DNA of 49,160 bases from an uncultured Nitrosomonadaceae bacterium (GCA_905612245.1 CAJQRL010000003.1:1-49160); one strand, 5' to 3'. Shown: positions 27,351-37,046, numbered from the stretch's first letter. Numbers and translations are program-made. Notes: generated from the letters alone by a model not told the origin.

Positions 27351-28289
27351 ATAAAGACCATACTTGCTAATCCGAGAGGGTTCTGTGCCGGTGTAGTACG
27401 CGCCGTAGAAATTGTGGAGCAAGCACTGTTACTTTATGGGGCTCCAATTTATGTTCTACACCAGATTGTTCATAATCAACAGGTAATCCAAGACCTGGAA
27501 GCACGCGGAGTCATTTTTACCGAAGATATGAAGAGCATCCCACCCAGAACGGTAACTGTTCTCAGTGCTCATGGCGTATCTGATGCCGTTATGGAAACTG
27601 CCCAAGCTCAAGATTTGGAAATTATCGACGCGACTTGTCCGCTTGTTACCAAGGTCCATTTACAAGCTAAGCGTTATAGCAAAAGTGGACATGAAGTGGT
27701 AATTATTGGCCATCGGGGCCATGTTGAAGTGGAAGGAACATACGGGCGAGTGCCCGGAACAGTCCATGTAGTTGGTACTGTAGAAGATGTTCAGGCTCTA
27801 GTGGTTTCTGATCCGAAGCATGTATCCTATGTAACCCAAACTACCCTTAGTCTAGATGATACGCGTTCCATCGTGCAGGCCCTGAAAGATCGTTTTCCGG
27901 AAGTAAAGGGTCCTGAGTTGTCCGATATCTGCTATGCAACACAAAACCGCCAGAATGCTGTGCGGAGTCTTGCAGAAAAAGTTGATGTCATTTTGGTGGT
28001 CGGCGCTAGAAATAGTTCTAATTCTGCCCGTTTACAGGAAGTAGGTGAAATGAGTGGCGTAGATGCTTATTTAATTCAAGATGCTAACGAAATTTCACCA
28101 GAATGGTTTGCTAATAGCTCGGACATAGGTGTAACTGCCGGCGCCTCCACTCCAGAAATATTAGTACAGGGTGTTCTTGATCGTTTGCGGAGTCTTGGAG
28201 TGAACAGTATCGAAGAGATGGAAGGAGTATCGGAAGACATCACGTTTAAGCTTCCCGCATCGCTATTGAGAGAACAGAAACCTTTGTAA
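27351..28289 (+). CDS. ispH: 4-hydroxy-3-methylbut-2-enyl diphosphate reductase IspH, apparent AUA start
   Basis: The last enzyme of the MEP pathway, a [4Fe-4S] reductase making IPP and DMAPP. The three cluster cysteines are Cys12 (NPRGFCAGVV), Cys96 (DATCPLV) and Cys194 (DICYATQ); GHRGHVEVEGTYG has the active-site Glu. The first canonical start in frame is GTG 27414, but that would remove Cys12. Upstream, the frame stays conserved to an ATA at 27351 that sits 6-7 bases after AAGGAG, and no ATG, GTG or TTG occurs between it and the stop at 27318. So the gene either starts at AUA or the ATA is a sequence error for ATG. It heads the hopanoid locus. Confidence 0.9.
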   Translation: MKTILANPRGFCAGVVRAVEIVEQALLLYGAPIYVLHQIVHNQQVIQDLEARGVIFTEDMKSIPPRTVTVLSAHGVSDAVMETAQAQDLEIIDATCPLVTKVHLQAKRYSKSGHEVVIIGHRGHVEVEGTYGRVPGTVHVVGTVEDVQALVVSDPKHVSYVTQTTLSLDDTRSIVQALKDRFPEVKGPELSDICYATQNRQNAVRSLAEKVDVILVVGARNSSNSARLQEVGEMSGVDAYLIQDANEISPEWFANSSDIGVTAGASTPEILVQGVLDRLRSLGVNSIEEMEGVSEDITFKLPASLLREQKPL

Positions 28290-28379
28290 TTACACAATAA
28301 ATTATAATATAAAAGTAGCTATTTTTTCTATGAATGACTATCATTCGGCCTATTAAATTAATCTTGGAGAGACTTGCTC

Positions 28380-29489
28380 ATGGGAGTTCCAATACGTCAA
28401 CAGCTAGCTGTGGCCAATTATTTATTAAAGCAAAAATTTAATGGGGTAAAAAAATACCCGATGGTTTTAATGCTGGAACCACTCTTTCGTTGTAATCTGG
28501 CCTGTGGAGGTTGTGGGAAAATAGATTACCCTGAAGAGACTCTAGACAAGCGTCTTACATATGAAGAATGCATGCAGGCTGTCGATGAATGTGGCGCGCC
28601 AATGGTATCAATTCCAGGTGGAGAGCCATTGATCCACAAAGAAATGCCGCAAATAGTTGAGGGCATTATAGCGCGTAAAAAATATATCTATCTATGTACA
28701 AATGCGCTCTTATTGAAAAAGAGAATTGGTGATTATAAGCCATCCCCCTATTTAACTTTTTCTGTCCATCTGGATGGAATGAAAGAAAGGCATGATAATT
28801 CTGTCTGTCAAGATGGAGTATTTGATCGAGCAGTTGAGGCTATAAAGATAGCTGTAAAAAAAGGCTTTAGAGTCACTGTGAACTGCACTCTATTTCAAGG
28901 TGAGACCCCGGAAGATGTTGCTGAATTCCTTGATTACGCTATGACTCTAGGCATAGAGGGGGCAACTATTGCACCCGGATTTAGTTATGAAAAAGCACCC
29001 CAGCAAGATGTATTTATTAAAGGCGAAGACACCAAGAATCTGTTCCGAGGTATTTTTAAACTTGGCAAAAAACGGGATTGGAAATTAAACCATTCGACGC
29101 TATATCTTGATTTTCTTGCAGGCAATCAGAGCTATGATTGCACTCCATGGGGAAACCCAACCCGTAATATATTTGGCTGGCAGAAACCCTGCTATTTACT
29201 ATCAGATGAAGGCTATGCATCTAGTTTTAAAGAGCTTCTAGATGACACTCCTTGGGAGAAGTATGGGAATACTAATAACCCAAAATGTGTGCAATGTATG
29301 GCGCACTGTGGTTATGAAGCAACTGCAGTTGAAGATATGTTGCAAAATCCTCTGAAAGGACTATTTACATCTATACGGGGTCCAAAAACTGTAGGAGCAA
29401 TGGTAGCTGAGCCAGTTCCTAAATGGATAACCGAAGAACAAGGGAAAAAAAGTACACTTTCAGAAATCCCTGTTACAGTTAAACTGTAG
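28380..29489 (+). CDS. hpnH: Adenosyl-hopene transferase HpnH (radical SAM)
   Basis: It links the 5'-deoxyadenosyl group of S-adenosylmethionine to diploptene, giving adenosylhopane, the first step to C35 hopanoids. The radical SAM cluster motif is FRCNLACGGCGK (Cys38, 42, 45), followed by SIPGGEPLIH. The C-terminal part carries more cysteines (NPKCVQCMAHCGYE). The 369 residues fit the HpnH family, including the opening MGVPIRQQLAV. ATG 28380 is preferred over TTG 28374, given GGAG at 28366-28369. It lies 90 bases downstream of ispH and ends before a strong terminator. Confidence 0.94.
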   Translation: MGVPIRQQLAVANYLLKQKFNGVKKYPMVLMLEPLFRCNLACGGCGKIDYPEETLDKRLTYEECMQAVDECGAPMVSIPGGEPLIHKEMPQIVEGIIARKKYIYLCTNALLLKKRIGDYKPSPYLTFSVHLDGMKERHDNSVCQDGVFDRAVEAIKIAVKKGFRVTVNCTLFQGETPEDVAEFLDYAMTLGIEGATIAPGFSYEKAPQQDVFIKGEDTKNLFRGIFKLGKKRDWKLNHSTLYLDFLAGNQSYDCTPWGNPTRNIFGWQKPCYLLSDEGYASSFKELLDDTPWEKYGNTNNPKCVQCMAHCGYEATAVEDMLQNPLKGLFTSIRGPKTVGAMVAEPVPKWITEEQGKKSTLSEIPVTVKL

Positions 29490-29532
29490 TTATTATTAGC
29501 TAATAATAAAAACCGATTCAGTAGTTTCCTAT

Positions 29533-29586
29533 AAAAAGAGGCAATGGCTTGTTTAGTATGCACTAGACAAACCATTGCCTCTTTTT
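29533..29586 (+). terminator. Strong rho-independent terminator after hpnH
   Basis: Outer arms AAAAAGAGGCAATGG (29533-29547) and CCATTGCCTCTTTTT (29572-29586) pair perfectly, and the stem can extend inward with one mismatch and a wobble. The right arm ends in a T-run. The A-run and T-run make it potentially bidirectional. Confidence 0.9.
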
Positions 29587-29760
29587 CCAAGCACACTTAA
29601 TTAGCAGCACTCTCTTTTTTCTGGTAAAAATAGTTTACTCAAGCAAGCAATATCTATACAAGCCATTTCCTTGCTCAGCCCCCTTACTATATACTCAAAC
29701 ATAATCAGAGTTTATTAGATATATATATTCTATATGCATATGTTGAAAACTAAAAAAATT

Positions 29761-30390
29761 ATGAAAATTTCTCTAGAAAACAGATTAGCATTACACCTTC
29801 TTATTGTGATAGCAATGCTTCTGTACATGCCGGTGGCTTGGACCCAGAAACTAGACACTACTGACCCCACAAAAACTATAAAGAGTCTTCACAGTTCCTT
29901 GCTAGAGGCGATGCGGGGAGGAGACAAACTTGGATTTCAAGGTCGCTATAAATTATTAACTCCAATAATTGAGAGCTCTCATGATCTTGACTTCATTGCA
30001 AAAACTATTCTAGGAAGAGAATGGGCTAAGCTAAGCGGTGAGCAAAAAGAAACTCTTATTAGCCACTTCCACAAACTAAGTATTAGTACCTATTCAGGAT
30101 GGTTCAAAGAATATAATGGTGAGCAGTTTAAATATATTGAGCAAAAAGAAATGCCTAGAGGTTATGTGTTGGTACGCAGCCAATTAATCCGCTCTAATGG
30201 TGATACTGTAAGCTTTGACTATCTACTCCGCCAGGAAAAGAAAGACTGGAAGATCATTAATATTTTGGCCGATGGTGTCAGTGACCTTGCACTGAGACGT
30301 GTAGAGTACCGTTCTATTCTTAAACAAAAAGGCTTTAAAGATTTTATTGATATGCTTAAGAAGAAGATTGAATTAGCTAGAAAAGATTAA
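29761..30390 (+). CDS. hpnM: MlaC/HpnM-family periplasmic hopanoid-associated protein
   Basis: A periplasmic lipid-binding protein of the toluene-tolerance/MlaC family (HpnM in hopanoid loci). After a signal segment (LALHLLIVIAMLLYMPVAW) come DFIAKTILGREWAKLS, FHKLSISTYSGWF and a beta-rich part with VSFDYLLRQEKKDWKIINI and DGVSDLALRRVEYR, all typical of the fold. Starts at 29734 and 29740 are also in frame; none has a clear Shine-Dalgarno. hpnN follows after 43 bases. By family logic it could carry hopanoids across the periplasm; this is inference. Confidence 0.85.
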   Translation: MKISLENRLALHLLIVIAMLLYMPVAWTQKLDTTDPTKTIKSLHSSLLEAMRGGDKLGFQGRYKLLTPIIESSHDLDFIAKTILGREWAKLSGEQKETLISHFHKLSISTYSGWFKEYNGEQFKYIEQKEMPRGYVLVRSQLIRSNGDTVSFDYLLRQEKKDWKIINILADGVSDLALRRVEYRSILKQKGFKDFIDMLKKKIELARKD

Positions 30391-30433
30391 AAGCTAATCA
30401 TATAACCCCTCCCCTGAAGGACAACCCACAATA

Positions 30434-33082
30434 GTGGAAGCTTCGAAAGGACATATCTACAGTATTTTTGGGCGCTGGGCTGCCGCCTCATATCTCTACG
30501 CACCATGGATACTTCTTGTGGTAGTGCTTTCCGCTATGAGCTGTTCCGTATATATATCACGTAATCTTGGTATGAATACAGATACCACAGAGATGCTCGC
30601 AGAGCATCTGCCGTTTCGTGTCAATCTGAAACACTACAATAAAACGTTCCCCCAGGAAATGGAGAGCATGTTAGTGGTATTAGATGCCCCTACACCGGAA
30701 CAAGCATATGCTACCGCCAGCCGTCTTTCCTCTCTCCTAAGAAATGACACGCAGAATTTTCAAGATGTCTATGCCCCAAATGTAGACTCTTTCTTCATAC
30801 AGAATAGCTTGCTCTACGAAAGTATTCCCGAGCTGGAAAAGATAGCTGACCATATGGCAAATGCACAACCACTTATTGCCCATATTGCTCGGGATCCAAC
30901 ATTACAAACTTTTATCTCTGTACTCTCAGGAGCAACAGATGAATTGCGTAAGGGACGTAACCTGGAACTGGGGCCCTTATTTCATAGTTTGAGTGATACT
31001 TTAAATGCCAGGCTTACAGGGATGCCACGCATTCTCTCGTGGCAAGAGCTATTCCGAGGAAAGCCACAAAAGAACAGATATCAAGAATTTCTTATGGTAA
31101 AACCAAAACAGGATTTTACCCAGCTATACCCAGCTGAAAAATCAATTTCTGCACTAAGGGCTGCTGCATCTCAAATTGGCCTAACAAAAGATAGCCCTAT
31201 ACAAATGCGCATTACTGGTGAGGTGGCCTTAGCTGATGAAGAACTCAACAGCTCACTGCGCGGCATGGAGTATGCGGGAATAATTACATTTGTACTAATT
31301 ACATTAGTACTTTTTTTTGCAATGCGTACGATTAGGATGTTACTTGCTGTAATAATCTGTCTTATCTTAGGTCTGATTTTTACTGCAGCTTTTGCTACTG
31401 CTGCAATCGGCCACCTGAATATTATTTCTATCGCTTTTGCAATACTGTACATTGGTCTTGGCGCTGATTTTGCAATCCATTTTCTATTACGGCACAGAGA
31501 AATAATAGAGAGCGGCCTATCAAAAAAAGATGCTATCTACGAATCTGGAAGTGTAGCTGGGGGCGCATTAACTGTATGCGCCCTAACTAACGCTATTGCC
31601 TTCTATGCTTTTATACCTACTGATTTCAGCGGAGTAGCTGAATTAGGAGTGATTTCTGGTACTGGGATGCTGATTAGTCTACTGGTTACCCTTACTATTG
31701 GCCCTGCTCTGCTGCGCTATATACCCAAACACTCTAAATTTGAATCCAACATTGATACCGCTCTTAGCAGAGTACTCGAAACATCATTCAAATGGCAAAA
31801 ATTAATATATACCGCTATTTTCATTGGACTACTATCTGCTGTCATGCTCTTTCCTCAGTTAAAATTTGACTATAATTTATTAAATATGCAAGACCGTAAA
31901 GGAGAGGCTGTAAAGACCTTTAAGGAATTACTGTCGGAAGTAGATAACTCTCCCTGGTATGTGGCTGTATTAGCTGGAAATCGTAAAGAAGCAGATCTTC
32001 TGGTAGAAGGTCTAACAAAACTAAAGGAGGTAAAAAAAGTAGTAACTATTCTTAATTTTGTACCAGAAGAACAGGAAATGAAACTCCCACTTATTGAAGA
32101 AATGGCAATTACCACCGGGCCGATCACCATATCTACGCCATCGCAAGTGAATAATAAACAAGCACTGATAAAACAACAAAAAGAATTAGATAAGCTTAAT
32201 GTCACTCTAGATCATTTCATTGCTGAAAAGCCTGACCATATTTTATTAATTCCTGCCCGCACCCTGAAGAATTCATTGGCAGCACTTTTTGAGCATCTTA
32301 ACAAAAATGATACTGCAAATAGGGAGAAACTATTACATTCGGTAGAAGAAGATTTACTCGTAACTTTACCTACTTCTTTACAACGGATGCAGACTGCTAT
32401 TGAAGCCTCTACCACATTCAGTAAAGAAGATCTTCCAGCACCTTTAATAAGTCGCTGGTACAGCCATGCCGACGAATACAAAATAGCTGTCTACCCGTCA
32501 GAGGATATAGATGACAACGATGCATTAAAACGCTTTGTTCGAGCGGTGCAAAAAGTTGCGCCGCAAGCCACTGGAGGTCCCATGGTAAGCCTGGCAGCTG
32601 GTGAAGCTGTCGTACAAGCATTCATACAAGCATTTTCATTGGCTTTAGCTGGCATAGTGATAGCGCTATTAATCTTATTGCGGAGTGTAAAATATACTCT
32701 TCTGGTACTAGTCCCACTTCTTCTTTCAAGTATATTTATTGGTATTTTCTCCGTATTGTTCAATCTACCATTTAATTTTGCAAATATTATTGCTCTTCCG
32801 TTATTGCTCGGCATTGGATTAGATAGTAGCCTACATATGGTTCACCGGAGTCGTAGTGATAAACTAGTCGGCGAAACTCTAGCCCATACTAGTACAGTAC
32901 GCGCCGTTTTTTATAGCGCTCTTACTTCCCTTGTCACCTTTGCAAGCTTAATGCTCTCTTCCCATCAAGGCACTGCCAGCATGGGAATATTACTTACTGT
33001 AGGATTGACCTGCACCCTTATCTGTACGCTCTTTATATTACCTGTTTTGTTAAATGCCTCAACCAAAAAAATAGAAGCCTAA
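30434..33082 (+). CDS. hpnN: Hopanoid biosynthesis-associated RND transporter HpnN
   Basis: An inner-membrane RND-superfamily protein of 882 residues with two repeats, each of one span, a large periplasmic loop and a five-span bundle, including YIGLGADFAIHFLLRHR in the first and LPLLLGIGLDSSLHMVHR in the second. These charged residues in mid-membrane helices are typical of the MMPL/HpnN branch. In Rhodopseudomonas, HpnN is needed to move hopanoids to the outer membrane. The start is GTG 30434 with GAAGGA upstream. It probably shares an operon with hpnM. Confidence 0.92.
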   Translation: MEASKGHIYSIFGRWAAASYLYAPWILLVVVLSAMSCSVYISRNLGMNTDTTEMLAEHLPFRVNLKHYNKTFPQEMESMLVVLDAPTPEQAYATASRLSSLLRNDTQNFQDVYAPNVDSFFIQNSLLYESIPELEKIADHMANAQPLIAHIARDPTLQTFISVLSGATDELRKGRNLELGPLFHSLSDTLNARLTGMPRILSWQELFRGKPQKNRYQEFLMVKPKQDFTQLYPAEKSISALRAAASQIGLTKDSPIQMRITGEVALADEELNSSLRGMEYAGIITFVLITLVLFFAMRTIRMLLAVIICLILGLIFTAAFATAAIGHLNIISIAFAILYIGLGADFAIHFLLRHREIIESGLSKKDAIYESGSVAGGALTVCALTNAIAFYAFIPTDFSGVAELGVISGTGMLISLLVTLTIGPALLRYIPKHSKFESNIDTALSRVLETSFKWQKLIYTAIFIGLLSAVMLFPQLKFDYNLLNMQDRKGEAVKTFKELLSEVDNSPWYVAVLAGNRKEADLLVEGLTKLKEVKKVVTILNFVPEEQEMKLPLIEEMAITTGPITISTPSQVNNKQALIKQQKELDKLNVTLDHFIAEKPDHILLIPARTLKNSLAALFEHLNKNDTANREKLLHSVEEDLLVTLPTSLQRMQTAIEASTTFSKEDLPAPLISRWYSHADEYKIAVYPSEDIDDNDALKRFVRAVQKVAPQATGGPMVSLAAGEAVVQAFIQAFSLALAGIVIALLILLRSVKYTLLVLVPLLLSSIFIGIFSVLFNLPFNFANIIALPLLLGIGLDSSLHMVHRSRSDKLVGETLAHTSTVRAVFYSALTSLVTFASLMLSSHQGTASMGILLTVGLTCTLICTLFILPVLLNASTKKIEA

Positions 33083-33230
33083 AAATAACAAATCTTTTCT
33101 TATTACTGAGTGCACTGAATTTACCCTGTACTAAGTCAGAAATCGACTGGTACTAGGCTAGTTAATATATTGAAATAACCTTATACCCCCCTTGCGACAA
33201 AACCTACAATGAATATCACAGTGCAAAAGT

Positions 33231-33293
33231 AGCCCTTTTTACTGTACAGGACCAGTCGAAACGAATTACTATAACAAAAATATAAAAAGGGCT
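33231..33293 (+). promoter_or_regulatory. Leader inverted repeat that could hide the mlaA-like gene's ribosome site
   Basis: AGCCCTTTTT (33231-33240) pairs perfectly with AAAAAGGGCT (33284-33293). The right arm contains the only Shine-Dalgarno-like sequence (AAGGG) upstream of the ATG at 33305. A separate 9-bp inverted repeat (33143-33151 with 33251-33259) could compete with it. Confidence 0.35.
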
Positions 33294-33304
33294 GAAAAAT
33301 CGGT

Positions 33305-34183
33305 ATGAAACCAAGCTATTTAAATACTATTTTTCTGATATTATTTACTGCACTAGCTGCAGGCTGCGCTACTGCGCCCAAGGAAGATAGCAGTAACTCC
33401 TTTCCAAATAAGACTACAAAATCAGCTGCAAATAATAAAGAAATTAAGTCTTCTGATGAGGATCCCTGTTTACAAGGGGACCCTTATGAAAAATTTAATC
33501 GCCGTTTTTATGAAGTCACCGAAGATATTGACCGGGGTATATTCGAACCAGTTGCTGACACATATATAGAAAATATCCCTGATTCGGTGCGAGAATCAGT
33601 CGGAAACTTTTACTCTAACCTTGCATATCCGAATGTGGCTCTAAACGCTTTATTACAAGGTAAAGTAAAGCAAGGCGTAGGAGATAGTTTACGCTTTATT
33701 GTAAATACTACAGTAGGCTTAGGTGGGATATTTGACCCGGCAGCCTCCTTGGGTTTGGAAAAACACGATGAAGATTTTGGGCAGACATTAGGAGTTTGGG
33801 GCGTTGATAATAAGTCTTATATGTACATACCTATTTTGGGACCAAGCAGTAACCGTGACTTAATTGGCCTTCCTGTCACCATAGCATCAAATATGTTATT
33901 TTATGCGGGGTTTTTTGTTGGTGCTCCAATAACTGTTCCCTTAGGCCTTCTAGCAGCAGTTGATAAACGTGCGCAGCATACAGAACAGATGCGTATTCGT
34001 GATCAGGCCGCGTTAGATAGATATATATTCACTCGTGAAGCATATTGGCAATATCGAGAAAACCTTGTATTTGACGGTAAGCCACCAACTGAAGCTTATG
34101 ATAGCCTCTTTATGGATGAAGATCTTTCCGATACATCTGATACTAGATATTTCAAGGAACCCTGCCCTGAGAAATCTTCATAG
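33305..34183 (+). CDS. MlaA (VacJ)-family outer-membrane lipoprotein
   Basis: A lipoprotein with lipobox LAAGC (Cys21) and the MlaA domain: DPYEKFNRRFYEVTEDIDR, then SVGNFYSNLAYPNVALNALLQGK, RFIVNTTVGLGGIFDPA and EDFGQTLGVWGV. MlaA proteins form an outer-membrane channel for lipids in the Mla pathway. The 292 residues are normal. It stands between hpnN and shc, with no mlaBDEF genes nearby, so a role as the outer-membrane end of a hopanoid transport route is an attractive inference. A long leader with inverted repeats precedes it. Confidence 0.88.
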   Translation: MKPSYLNTIFLILFTALAAGCATAPKEDSSNSFPNKTTKSAANNKEIKSSDEDPCLQGDPYEKFNRRFYEVTEDIDRGIFEPVADTYIENIPDSVRESVGNFYSNLAYPNVALNALLQGKVKQGVGDSLRFIVNTTVGLGGIFDPAASLGLEKHDEDFGQTLGVWGVDNKSYMYIPILGPSSNRDLIGLPVTIASNMLFYAGFFVGAPITVPLGLLAAVDKRAQHTEQMRIRDQAALDRYIFTREAYWQYRENLVFDGKPPTEAYDSLFMDEDLSDTSDTRYFKEPCPEKSS

Positions 34184-34335
34184 TATTTTGATACGCAATA
34201 AATCTTACAATTTCTTCTTATAAGAGAATGAATTTACATTAAGCAGTATAACTTCGACAGCTATTATGAAAATATTACCTGCTTATTGTTTACAACAACA
34301 AATCGACTCAGCCTGATACACCGGAAGGGAATCCA

Positions 34336-36321
34336 ATGAAAGAAACAGATAACGCTCTTACTGATCTGAGCCAGGAAGATACTAGTTCTACGTCTGACAC
34401 AACCACCTTTAACTGCCAGCAGCCATCAAATCTTGACGAGAAGGAACTAGCTGATGCCTTGGCATCAGCACGTAAAGCATTACTAGCCTTACAAAAAGAA
34501 GATGGTCACTGGTGCTTCCCACTTGAGGCAGATTGTACTATTCCAGCCGAATACATATTGATGATGCATTTCATGGATGATATAGATACTGACCTTGAAA
34601 TAAAATTAGCTCGGTTTATCAGAACAAAGCAGGACACAGAGCATGGTGGGTGGCCTCTATACTATGGCGGTCACTTTGATATGAGTTGTACTGTCAAAGC
34701 TTACTATGCATTAAAGTTAGTCGGTGATTCCCCAGAGGACCCACATATGGCAGCTGCTCGTACAGCTATTCTGTCACATGGTGGCGCATCAAAAGCAAAT
34801 GTTTTTACCAGAACCTTACTTGCCATGTACGGCCAACTCCCCTGGCGTGGTGTTCCTTTTATGCCAGTAGAGATTATTTTATTGCCGAAGTGGTTCCCAT
34901 TTCATCTGAGTAAAGTTGCTTATTGGTCACGTACGGTGACGGTACCGCTGACAATATTATCTAGCTTAAGAGCAAAGGCTGCTAATCCAAATAAAATTAA
35001 TGTTCGTGAGCTTTTCACCATAGACCCGGAAAAAGAACGTGATTATTTCCCAGTACGTACTCCTCTAAACCGATTATTCTTATTTATTGAACGTACTGCT
35101 TCACTATTTGAGCCATTTATTCCGAATATCTTACGTCGAATTGCTTTACGCCGAGCAGAGCGCTGGATAATAGAGAGACTTAATGGCGAATGCGGTCTAG
35201 GAGCAATTTTCCCTGCAATGGTAAATGCAAATGAGGCGCTTGCATTGCTAGGTTATCCCTATGAACATCCGTACAGAGAACAGTGCCGTCAAGCTTTATT
35301 AGGACTATTAGTTGACGATGGCGAGCAAGCCTGGTGTCAACCATGCACATCGCCTGTGTGGGATACCGTCCTTGCAAGCTTAGCATTACAGGAGGATATT
35401 GGCGCAGATCAAACGCCGGTCCGAAATGCTCTTGACTGGTTAGTCCCTCTCCAGATACTAGACGCCCCTGCAGACTGGCGGGAAGAAAATATAAAATTGG
35501 CTGGTGGTGGCTGGGCTTTTCAATACGCAAACCCACATTACCCTGATCTTGACGATACAGCAGCGATAGCCTGGGCAATGCACCAAGCGGACCCTCATAT
35601 TTATCATAAGAGTTTATCAAGAGCTGCTAGCTGGCTTAGCGGTATGCAATCTAAAAATGGTGGATTTGCTGCCTTTGATGTCGATAATACTTATTATTAC
35701 CTTAACGAAATTCCATTCTCTGATCATGGCGCTTTACTTGATCCGCCCACTAGTGACGTCAGTGCCCGTTGTACTGGTTTTCTGGCTTTATATGGAAACC
35801 CTGAGCAACAAGATTCAATGAAGCAGGGGTTATCGTATTTATTCAATGAGCAAGAACCGAGTGGTGCCTGGTTTGGCCGGTGGGGGAGCAATTATATTTA
35901 TGGAACCTGGTCAGTACTAGAATCTTTCAGATTAGCAAAAATAGATACTTCCCATGAATCCATTATTCGTGCTGCAAAGTGGTTAAAATCGGTTCAGAGA
36001 GAAGATGGCGGATGGGGTGAGAACAATGATACCTACTTTGCACCAAAACTAGCAGGGCTCTTCAGAACAAGTACTTCATTTCAGACTGCCTGGGCTTTAC
36101 TTGGACTAATGGCAGCAGGAGAAACAAATAGCGAAGAAGTTAGCAAAGGAATCAAATATCTTCTAAGCAAGCAGGATAGTAATGGATTATGGGATGACCC
36201 ATGGTTCACAGCGCCGGGATTTCCAAGAGTTTTCTATTTAAAATATCACGGATATTCAAAGTATTTCCCATTGTGGGCTCTAGCAAGATATAAGGCATTT
36301 ACCCAGAAGGATATTAGGTGA
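34336..36321 (+). CDS. shc: Squalene-hopene cyclase
   Basis: It cyclises squalene to hopene (and hopanol) in a single membrane-bound reaction. The catalytic acid motif DLDDTAA (Asp404, 406, 407) is present, and several QW repeats are visible, for example ALQKEDGHWCFPLEAD, SVQREDGGWGENND and LSKQDSNGLWDDPWF. The 661 residues match the family plus a ~35-residue polar N-terminal extension rich in Ser/Thr. AAGGGA precedes the ATG. The stop overlaps the next gene's GTG by four bases, so hpnG is coupled. Confidence 0.96.
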   Translation: MKETDNALTDLSQEDTSSTSDTTTFNCQQPSNLDEKELADALASARKALLALQKEDGHWCFPLEADCTIPAEYILMMHFMDDIDTDLEIKLARFIRTKQDTEHGGWPLYYGGHFDMSCTVKAYYALKLVGDSPEDPHMAAARTAILSHGGASKANVFTRTLLAMYGQLPWRGVPFMPVEIILLPKWFPFHLSKVAYWSRTVTVPLTILSSLRAKAANPNKINVRELFTIDPEKERDYFPVRTPLNRLFLFIERTASLFEPFIPNILRRIALRRAERWIIERLNGECGLGAIFPAMVNANEALALLGYPYEHPYREQCRQALLGLLVDDGEQAWCQPCTSPVWDTVLASLALQEDIGADQTPVRNALDWLVPLQILDAPADWREENIKLAGGGWAFQYANPHYPDLDDTAAIAWAMHQADPHIYHKSLSRAASWLSGMQSKNGGFAAFDVDNTYYYLNEIPFSDHGALLDPPTSDVSARCTGFLALYGNPEQQDSMKQGLSYLFNEQEPSGAWFGRWGSNYIYGTWSVLESFRLAKIDTSHESIIRAAKWLKSVQREDGGWGENNDTYFAPKLAGLFRTSTSFQTAWALLGLMAAGETNSEEVSKGIKYLLSKQDSNGLWDDPWFTAPGFPRVFYLKYHGYSKYFPLWALARYKAFTQKDIR

Positions 36322-37046
36322 ATATTGTAGGTATTGTCGTAGCCATGCGAATTGAAGCCCGCTGCATAACTAATCGCCACCTGCCTCTTGGTGAGATAAT
36401 AAATCTAGGAGATAATTCAAAGATATGTTTATGTGGTATGGGTGAAAGTGCCGCAAGAAAAGCAGCAACAAAATTGCAAGAAGAAGGTGCAACCTCTCTA
36501 ATCAGCTTCGGTGTTTCGGGAGCACTAGACCCTAAATTGTGTCCAGGCGACTTAATCCTTCCTCAGTCAATTTATAATGAACGCCTGTTGCCTGTATCCT
36601 TAGCCTGGAGAGATCGGGTACAAGAGTGCCTACCTTCTAATTTACGTGTCATTGGTGGAAAATTAGCAACAAGCAAAAAAGTTCTTACTTCATCAAATGA
36701 AAAGTATGATTTTGCAAGAATTACCGGAGCTTCTGCGGTAGACTTAGAAAGTGGTGCAGTAGCTGAAGTAGCTGAAAATTCAAATACCCCGTTCCTTGCA
36801 ATACGTGCAATTTCAGACCCAATTGAATTTTCACCGCCACTGGCCCTATTAGATGCAGTAAACCCTGATGGCAGTGCTAATTTAAGTAAAATAATATCTT
36901 TACTACTACAGCGGTCTGTGGCTTTGAGTACATTACTACGTCTTGGGAGAGATGTACGTACTGCTCGCGCGACTCTGTCAACAGTTGCATTACATGCAGG
37001 AATTGAATTAGGAACCCAATCTAATCAATCTACAACTACATACTAG
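36318..37046 (+). CDS. hpnG: Hopanoid-associated phosphorylase HpnG
   Basis: A nucleoside phosphorylase-fold protein that removes adenine from adenosylhopane to give (phospho)ribosylhopane, the step after HpnH. It has the fold's glycine-rich core GVSGALDPKLCPGDLILP and the base/ribose site segment ASAVDLESGAVAEVAENSN followed by AIRAISDP. It starts at GTG, overlapping shc by GTGA. At 242 residues it is of usual size. Together with hpnH and shc it supports synthesis of extended hopanoids. Confidence 0.9.
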   Translation: MNIVGIVVAMRIEARCITNRHLPLGEIINLGDNSKICLCGMGESAARKAATKLQEEGATSLISFGVSGALDPKLCPGDLILPQSIYNERLLPVSLAWRDRVQECLPSNLRVIGGKLATSKKVLTSSNEKYDFARITGASAVDLESGAVAEVAENSNTPFLAIRAISDPIEFSPPLALLDAVNPDGSANLSKIISLLLQRSVALSTLLRLGRDVRTARATLSTVALHAGIELGTQSNQSTTTY

